DNA of 64,000 nucleotides from Hydractinia symbiolongicarpus (lineage: Eukaryota; Cnidaria; Hydrozoa; Anthoathecata; Hydractiniidae): the NCBI RefSeq assembly GCF_029227915.1, contig NC_079878.1:25197501-25261500 (forward strand), read 5' to 3'. Every line of letters starts with the position of its first letter. Within the stretch, counting starts at the first letter, position 1. The notes under the pieces are model-generated. The model made no database searches, was not told where the DNA came from, and saw nothing but the letters and a program-made list of their open reading frames with translations. Of this stretch, positions 42,701 to 64,000 are shown one piece after another. Made by a program: the position numbers and the translations under genes.

Positions 42701-45357
42701 AAATTTTTTCAAAATACGACAAATTAAATCCAAATTAAATTTGAAACATTTGACCATTTGGCAAATTATATCCATGTCGAATTAAGAATATACAATTCTA
42801 ATAATCAATTTCTTTGACATATAAAGCATTTGTTGATTTTAAGGCTTTTGACAAAATAACCAATAACGATGAATACATTTTGCGGCTTTTTGCTTTACTA
42901 AAACCAATCTTTTAATTTTAACATCTCTCCCTACTTGTGAAATTTAATTCACAACATATGAAACAAAAACCTTTATTTGACAGGAAAAAAGAAAACAGCA
43001 TTCAACATAGCCCATTCCAACCAATCCATCGCGGTAATACCTTAAAATGTTGATCTAATCTACACACTAACACCAACAACATACCGGCTTCGTACTGTTA
43101 GCCTTGAAGGTTGTAAACCAACCCTAAAAAGGTTTTTAGGGAAACTAAAACGAAACCCTTCCTAATGTAAGCCTCGTTGTTGTGGTATCATTTTTGGTTT
43201 ACAATGCTGCTATTCCTAACATGCTCTGATATAGGTACAACTGATAACTGGTGTTGTAGTGAATGCTATTTTTGTTTGATATTTATCGGTGGGTAGCTTG
43301 CATCTCGCCATAATTAAATACGTAAATGCTGCACTGTTTTTAAAAAAATAGCGAATTGACGAGAATGTGATTTAGTGGAGATTGTTAAAGCCACAAATTC
43401 CGACAATTTTCTTCCCTTTAAGTAGTCAGGTTTCTATTTTAAATTTTTTTTTAAAATCTAATATTTTAGGTACAAGACTTTACGACCGGACATTTCCGAT
43501 GGATTGGCAAAGAGTAAATATGACACAGTAATCTCGATGGACGAGTGTGTGTCTAATGAAGTAGAAGTAAACCCACCTTCTGAACTGCAGAGAGCAAGAT
43601 TACCCACAATACAAAGTAATGATGCGCTAGTCAATCCAGTGAACTATAAGACGTATACAAATAAATCCAATGACAATTCTTCAATTATGAACATTCAGAC
43701 CAATCCAGTGTTTGGATTACAAGATAGCAATTCACCGGAGACTCATAATTCGCTTTTCAAAAACCCGAATGTTGAGAGTTGTACAAAGATAACAGCAAAT
43801 TTATTGATGGGTGAGTGTTCATCTAAAGACAGTGAAATTCCGCCATCCGCATCTCCACCATCGGCACCTCCACCGTCGGCACCTTTATCAGTTAGACGCC
43901 TGTCAAGTACATTAAATATTTGCACTGATTCATTATTCAAGGACTTAAATTTAGAGAATTATACAAATATTACCAATACAGACAGATTTATAGTCGACAG
44001 CAATGTTTTATTTTCACTCTTTCAAAAATGTCGAACACCGGGTTGTGGAGCGAGCGCTATTATTGTGAAAAAAAAGACTCGAGGTGCTGTGTTGTGTGTC
44101 AATGTGAAGTGTTCGAGTGGTCATTTTTTCGAGTGGTCCAGCAGTGGCGAGTCAAGAGGATTGTACTCGACGAATTTGCTTCTTTCTGCAGCTACGGTGC
44201 TTTCTGGGAATTGGCATCAGAAATTAGAACAATTTTTGAAGTACATGAAGGTAAAATATGTTACTGCTAGATACACGCAACTCATAGAGCGACGATACTT
44301 GACACCATCTATTGATGACTTCTATAACAGAATCAAGTCGGACGTTCTTATTAATCCAGAAAAAAGCATGTTTAAATTTTCAAGGTTTGTATAATTTTTA
44401 TTTCAATATTTATTGAATCGGCAGTAGTCTGTTTTTAAGAAAGACAACGGATTTCTGAAGATTAAGTTTGTTTTTTAAAATTTGATGGATTTCGTAAATT
44501 AGTGGAATTGGGTATTTTAGTCTGGAATGGCCTGCTTAAGGAGATCTTTCTAACCGGGATGTTTAAGTCTGATTCTTTGAAAAAGTTGGTTTGTTTCTTC
44601 AAACTGAATTAAAGTTGTTAGAGGGTGTTTCCTTTGGACAAATTTTATTCTGACTTCTTTGTCAGAAATGTGTTGTGTTACATGTAGAATGTTTTGAAGA
44701 CTTTCATTTAAAAGTACACAATCAATTTTCTTTTTATTCCCAATTCTACTAAAACTGTTTTTTCAATTTGGGTAATTACGGGGCTGGAACTAGGTTGTTA
44801 AATTTCTCAAAATGGTGTTGTCAATAGTAATGATAAACTTGGGTATAAAATTGTTGTCACTTTTGACCAGAGAAAATCAACGTATCGGATTTGCAATAAT
44901 TTTTGCGCAAGAATCGGAAAACTGCTCGAAAATTAGAAAATTATTTTACGCGCATCACATTTTCTCGTTCTTCAAAAATGAGCTTAAAGATTAAAAACAC
45001 GGTATTTTGGCAATACTTTACGTTGAACCATTGTAGAAATTTAAAACGGGACAAAAATAGTATTTTGTCAATTATCATTCGAAGACACATTATTTTTTTA
45101 GCAACGTAACTTGTGGCAATAGAGACAAAGTAGCTGAAATCGATCGTTATTTCCAGTTTGATCCAAAATCCTTGACACGTGCTAAGCGTGCACCTCGGAA
45201 TTCTCTTAAGGGAAAAAAGAAGAAAAAGAAAGCGAAAAAGAAGAAGGATTACTGGTATATTCCGTACTTTCTTGCCAGAATATTGTATCAGCGTGAAATG
45301 GACACGTCGAGACTCGCTTCAAAGGAGCGACCGACATTTGTTGAAGACATGCGTTAG
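39705..45357 (+). CDS. Five-exon gene of unknown function, zinc-binding transposase-like middle
   Basis: Exons 39,705-39,985, 41,900-42,073, 42,383-42,634, 43,470-44,384 and 45,102-45,357 have good GT-AG borders and meet in the same phase at all four junctions, giving 625 residues. The start is MADAEHHVLDLASPV, followed by a basic GRGRKRKY stretch and a helical region. The middle is acidic, then disordered and Pro/Ser-rich (PPSASPPSAPPPSAP). Exon 4 has a possible zinc knuckle, CRTPGCGA...CSSGHFFEW, and a helical block LLLSAATVLSGNWHQKLEQF, resembling proteins expanded in cnidarians that may be transposase-derived. No catalytic domain follows. The end is very Lys-rich. AATAAA occurs at 45,541. 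Function unknown; the structure is well supported. Confidence 0.7.
41120..41850 (+). mobile_element. 3' fragment of a non-LTR retrotransposon (LINE), in intron 1
   Basis: Frames around 41,200-41,720 give EIVENFCYLGDIL, SAWKKFRELLPLLTSRALSI, YGSETWAVKQEELDRIERND, MRMVRWMCNASLRDRKS and LNWLGHLERMEGDNWVRKC, the C-terminal part of a LINE endonuclease-reverse transcriptase. A stop after LGDILGI and others further on disable it. The element ends in a (gat)n tail near 41,832-41,850. The 5' part, including the polymerase active site, is missing. Confidence 0.85.
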
Positions 45358-45540
45358 TGAAAACTTAGTTTTCAAAACAGAAGAAGTAATATCTGTGAAA
45401 TATGTAAATATTGTAAGTTATTTTCACACAACTTTAAGAAAATTGATATTTGAAGTGTTAAAAAATGTTTTGAATCCTTTAAAGCGTTCACAAGTTAACA
45501 TGACCCTGCGTGAGAGGTGGGCCTGAAGCATGAAACAAAC

Positions 45541-45546
45541 AATAAA
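45541..45546 (+). terminator. Polyadenylation signal
   Basis: AATAAA lies 184 bases after the stop of the five-exon gene and is followed by an A-rich tract. Confidence 0.45.
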
Positions 45547-45789
45547 AAAAATATTGGTGGCGTACTTTTCAGGAAATATTTTTTGTATTTTGTCGGATTT
45601 AGTATTTGGGACTTTAAATGAATGCAGTGACAGCAGCTTCTTTTTTTCATTTATCTGACGTAAATGTGGTCTAAACCGATTCGAATGTTTGATATTTACA
45701 TGCGTGAGAGGCCTTGAGTGAGTCGAATGAGTGTTTGAATGTCATTCGAGCAAAACGTAAACATTCTATCGTTTTGAAATTTTATAATC

Positions 45790-46014
45790 ATGGCGTCTGT
45801 TGATGGTGCAAAACGTCGAGCAAAAAAAAAATCTTTTAAAGAGTTGGAAAAAAACTGCTCCAGTACAATACCAACGTGGAAAAAGAACAAAGAAATAATA
45901 TTTAAACAGTTTAACAATGGGCAGTTATCAAAACGAGTCAAGCCAGAGAAATATGAATATTTTATCCTAAACGGAGAAAGATCTTGTTACCATAAAGAAG
46001 AAAAATCCTGCTAA
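45790..46014 (+). CDS. Small basic ORF of unknown function
   Basis: A 74-residue frame begins with ATG (MASVDGAKRRAKKKSFKELE) and contains SKRVKPEKYEYF. The Lys-rich helical start and the ATG context (atcATGGCG) are gene-like, but I recognise no family. It may be a first exon or the start of a decayed element, since a coding-like but interrupted plus-strand region follows to about 46,400. Confidence 0.25.
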   Translation: MASVDGAKRRAKKKSFKELEKNCSSTIPTWKKNKEIIFKQFNNGQLSKRVKPEKYEYFILNGERSCYHKEEKSC

Positions 46015-46859
46015 ATTTCCGAACTTTCTATTACACGAACTCTCCCTAACTGGAACGATTTTTAATTCCCCGTGGCTATTCCAGTTACCTTATCGGCCTT
46101 TTTTACGCCAGTCCCGAATCTGAAAAAACTGTGATCAAAGTTGTCTCATTTCTGTCTTCCTCCTCATCTGAACTTCTATGCCATTTTCTGCGCTTAATTT
46201 GTCTACTTCTACTTCTTTATCTTTTTCTCTTGTTTCTGATCCAATTTCCATTTCCAAATCATATTATTCTGTCATATTTGAACTTGCTCAACTTTATTTG
46301 CCCAAATGTGGCCTTATTTGCATTGGAGAATCACAATCACAATCGGAATTTCAAGTCCTCCTTCTGCGATGGGCGACATCCTGTGGGTCTGTTCCTGTAA
46401 TTGAGACTCATTGATGAATGCAATAAAATACGAATCTGGATAACTCATGCGGTATGTGACCAACAGTGACATCCCCTATTCTATCGATTCTTTTTATGAC
46501 GCCTCTGCAGCAGTATGGATCAATTTTAATTTGTAATTATTTGTCTCTATGAACACCGTGACTTGTTGATGTAAGGCAATGTTCTTCTAAATGGTGTCTC
46601 TATACACATGATATCTTCTCCTTCCACTTTCCACTGTGAATTTGTACATGTCGAATACCAAATTAAGAAAACATATATACGTCCAATTGATTTTTTTGAG
46701 TTTGCAGTTCCAAAGAATAAACTGATTGTATTTCGAATGTTATGAATGATATTATTTCATTTCAATAAATCTATATTTGAACGTCCGAATTAAGTTTGGA
46801 ATACGATCCTTCTTTCGTGAAACCTGATTTTGTGCTTTTTAATAACAACGAATAACGTA

Positions 46860-47960
46860 AACATGGACATAACAAAGTATTTCTGCACATCAAAAAATGA
46901 AAAATTGGATGGTTCGCGTTCTTAACATTTCTGTTCCTGGATTGTTCATCTTCTTCAGTACTGACGGCGCAGGCAAGAGCAAAAGAAGAGAAGACAAGTT
47001 ATGTGAGAGAAAATCAAAAAAAGCAGCAGCTTTTCATGCTTGGAAACATGGAATCCCAGAAGCTCGAAGGTGGACAACGCAAAAGTACCCAAACCTTACG
47101 TTCAAAATAAGAACTGTTTAGGATTGGAAAACGAAGTACCAAAAAACCTTTGAATGCAACAAACAAAATTAATATTTCACACTTTGACAAGACAAGGACG
47201 GTCAGCCATGGTTAGTGTTACCACCAGAAATGAAAAACTATGAAATGTAAAACTGTGAAGCAATTGGTAACGGGAGGCTAAGCTTACGATGTCCAGAAAA
47301 ATTGGCAAAGAATAGTGTTAACGTAACGCTCACTACAAAGTGGGCACGAGGAATTCTAAAAGAGACGTGAAGTGAACCCTGCACTTTACGAAGAACTGCC
47401 TTTCACTTGGAAAAGAAAAATAGCGACCACCGTTTTTAAAAACTGTAATCGCTAAAAATGATTTTAAATTTTGACCAAACACCACTTGACTGTACAGCGC
47501 TATATAAAACAAACTTTACTGAAAGAAGCGCCCATTCAGTACCCATTGCAAATGTTAATGATAAAGTCAAATCACTGGAACATTTTGTGTTAATATTTCA
47601 GTCATAATTTTGTCCTTTCAACTTACTTATGCCCTGAGGTGAGATTTATACGTACCCAACAATTACACCAACTTGTTCCAGCCACTGGATATTTCATTTT
47701 AAGAGAGCTAAATACTTCCTAGCAGGAAAGGATCAGGATTGGTACGCTGACAAAGCATCAGTTGAATAGAGATGTTGGACCGCGTGGTGTTAAAGTGGAT
47801 GTTCGCTTAAATATCCTGAAACCCTTGCATGCAATGTGGATCGTTGACATGTATAATCATCTGAAAGCTTTAAAAAAATAATTATTGCCGGTTTCAAAGG
47901 AACGTATTTTGGATGCTGTTACAGAAGCCACAAGCTTAGCAAATATGTGCGAAAATTCAT
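46860..47960 (+). pseudogene. Heavily decayed pogo-type (DDE_1) transposase
   Basis: Short segments in all three plus frames follow the order of a pogo-like transposase: KKAAAFHAWKHGIPEARRWT and KYPNLTFKIRTV (N-terminal DNA-binding region, 46,990-47,120), QGRSAMVSV, TKWARGILK (about 47,340), LNFDQTPLD (first catalytic Asp region, about 47,465), ANVNDK, CSSHWIFHFKRAKYF, PLHAMWIVDMYNHLKA (about 47,823) and IIIAGFKGTYF. Many stops and shifts separate them. No terminal repeats were found. Confidence 0.6.
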
Positions 47961-49792
47961 TTCAAGACATAAACATTTATATTGATTTATTATTTATATT
48001 TGATATTTATGAAAGAATTAAAAAGACTGATGTCAATTTTATTTTATTTATCCAAATTTTCATTAGTTTCTTCCCATATTCCCAAGAATTATATCCAATA
48101 TACTTCTTAATCCAATATACCCTGGTTACTGATGCCAGGTATGTTAACAAGAGGCCTGAAATTAATGTTCTTTAAAGAAAAAATATCCGAAACACCATAC
48201 GTAATAAAAAATTAACGCCACTTTTTGTGAACTTTGTCAACTTTTTGGCCCTTTTTACGCCGGCGCTAATTACGCCACCCAGCGAAAATTAACGCCACTC
48301 TAAACACCAGGGTAAGAAATGCCAATGTATAGAAAGTCCACTGTATTCAACAAAGTATCTCACACGGGATTTTTCTTATTTATTTTTGACGCAATATTCG
48401 TGTGGCGGTACACACTACTAAATACCGCGTCATTATTGTCCCACATGCAGTTTAGAAAATGTTATTTTCTGTTGAGTAAAGCGAAAAAGTATTCTCTCAA
48501 ATTAACGGACGCCTTTGATTAGCAGATATTACACTAACACCTACCCAATCCTAGCCAGTGTTATTAAAAACTTTCTAAAAAGCGGAAAGTTATTTGCGGA
48601 AAACTTTTTATAAACGAAATGAGTATGTTTACCTTTTTTTTTCTATAAAGCGGAAACTTGCAGAAAATGATGCCGAAGATTTTTATTTTTATTGCTATTT
48701 GAAATATTTAGAAATAACACAATCATCTTTAGGAAGAGCCTTTAAATTTAATATTTTGGTGATGTGTCAAACAATTATTTTTATCTTTGTCTAGAACATT
48801 CCCACATATCTAAAAAAGAAAAAAAGTTCTCGGTATATTAAAGCTTGAAAATAGGCGGACACCTCTAACTAGCGGATAGATATTCCTGAAACAATGGTAT
48901 AAACCAGAGAGACTGCTGCGGCAATCGCAACAAAACAGAAGCAACAAAACATCGGTAGTTGAAGAGAAAATTGTATGAGAATTTATAAACCGGGTTGTAC
49001 GTAATTTATGCAAAAATTTAGTTTAGAAGGTAATGATTTAAGGCTGTCTTTATTTTGTTTTTATTTTGTTTTTTGTTCGTTTCCCAGGGCTTCTTTTGCG
49101 GCAGCACGTATATCGGAAACCGAAAAAGAATCTTTGGCAGACAAGATTAACAAAGATTATAATTTTGAAAATTTTGAATTTTGCAAAGAAACACACAAAA
49201 GTTGCCAAATGTGATTGGGTGTGAAGAAAGACATGGAAACTTTTTTTCTTCATAATAATACAAAACATAACTGTGGAAAGCACATATTTAAAGATTGTTT
49301 ACGTAAACAAATGTGATGTGATAACAAGCAAAAAAATTAATTTATGTTATAAATTCATTTAAAACTAAAACTTACACACTCTTAGAGAAGACGCTTGAAA
49401 GCGGAAAGGAAAAAATTTATAGTAGGGTTACGAATAAAGACGTTTTTTACACATTGAATTTCAGGTTGTTCGCAAGAATTAACAGCTGGAAAAATAGATT
49501 AAGTATTGTGAGAAAGAGAATGTCATATTGTAATCATTTTTTTTTTCACTTTAAAATGCATCCCAATTATCCCTACAATTAAGCGCAAGAGAAAAGGATG
49601 AAAAGTTCAATATAATTATTAAAAAATAAATGCTTTTGACTAATAAAAAATAGAAAAATTTCAACTAAATACACAAGAATTTATAACACAATGTTTAAAT
49701 AGGAAAGAAATAGTATAATACAAGAATAATGCAGAATGCTGAAAATTCACAACCTCTCAAAAACCCACATAACGTATGATGATTATCAAAGG
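47961..49792. other. Intergenic stretch between pogo relic and PTPN23
   Basis: No gene recognised. Around 48,200-48,300 there are alternating aattaacgccact and acgccggcgctaattacgcc motifs with partial dyad symmetry, probably an old MITE. Confidence 0.4.
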
Positions 49793-63520
<13,728 letters not shown>

Positions 63521-64000
63521 CTAGGAAAAACACGAATGAAATATGCATAACAGGATTACTAAAAAGTACAATCTGGATCAGAGTATGTGTTCTTCCATAC
63601 AGGTATTATGGGCCTTTTTTATATTCTTTCTTTCTATTTAATTATTATCACGTCGGCATAAAATTACCTACATGAAATGCCATTTGCCTGCCTGATTTGT
63701 AAACACATTGGTATTCGTCCCGGCAATTGCGCAGTGCCCAAACACAGGACCCACATAAATAACAGTGTTTCGAACACTGAAGTGGCTATATCCTGTATAA
63801 ATATTTGGAATAATAATAATAATAATAATAATAAGCTTATTTACTTAGATCGGAACTTCTATAATAAGCTAATTATGGTCAAGTAAGCATGGTCATTTTT
63901 CTCGAATTTCGTGCATTTGTAGGTAACAACGCTAAATATTCTGCAATACAGGCAAGCTAGAGAGTGCAATTAGCAGATGTTAAACGCTGTGCTCTTGGCC
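63521..64000. other. Upstream PTPN23 intron
   Basis: The large exon begins after a ttttcctag acceptor at 63,521. No further exon could be joined in the remaining 480 bases, which include an (aat)n run at about 63,810-63,832. Confidence 0.6.

Noticed and set aside
43743-43940. Gly/Asp-rich minus-strand frame
   Set aside because: Shadow of the Pro/Ser-rich part of exon 4 of the plus-strand gene.

Overview
This is animal nuclear DNA, strongly AT-rich, with intron-split genes, GT-AG splice sites, many transposon remnants and simple repeats. The mix (a PTPN23/HD-PTP ortholog with ancestral catalytic residues, TMEM41A, SMIM12, a short-tailed class A receptor, and abundant Tigger, Harbinger and microsatellite-cored Helitron-type elements) suggests a cnidarian, perhaps a hydrozoan. 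That placement is inference; no marker in the window proves it.

Left third (1-27,000): almost no intact genes. It holds a broken ubiquitin-specific protease (1-890), a roughly 1.1 kb inverted repeat whose arms carry a decayed coiled-coil coding sequence (about 4,755-5,885), more coiled-coil debris (7,330-8,300), a Helitron-like insertion with a (GTCC)n core (14,014-14,196), a frameshifted GTPase with a Cys-rich tail (about 14,460-16,370), a 2.6 kb PIF/Harbinger element with both proteins broken (16,508-19,089), a foldback MITE made from that element's left end (24,618-24,776), and a second Harbinger-like relic (24,939-26,018).

Middle (27,000-46,000): two conserved single-copy-type genes lie on the minus strand, SMIM12 (33,074-33,331) and, 600 bp downstream of it, the five-exon TMEM41A (27,107-32,472). 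An almost intact Tigger/pogo transposon (28,861-31,619) sits in TMEM41A intron 3, antisense to it. Its transposase ends in a PCNA-binding-type motif. An antisense HIRAN-domain gene lies between the two transposase exons. At 39,705-45,357 (plus strand) is a five-exon gene of unknown function whose exon phases all agree; a LINE 3' fragment lies in its first intron.

Right third (46,000-64,000): a heavily decayed pogo-type transposase (46,860-47,960) precedes the 3' part of PTPN23 on the minus strand (49,793-63,520, continuing beyond the window). Ten exons can be joined with consistent phase, giving a Gln/Pro-rich linker, a complete tyrosine phosphatase domain and a C-terminal tail. An intronless GPCR is nested in one intron on the same strand. 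Another intron ends in a roughly 370 bp (AAATA/AAAT)n microsatellite that abuts the splice acceptor.

PTPN23 works with ESCRT in endosomal sorting, and TMEM41A belongs to the VTT/DedA lipid-scramblase-like family of the ER. The rest of the window is mobile-element biology layered into introns and intergenic DNA.
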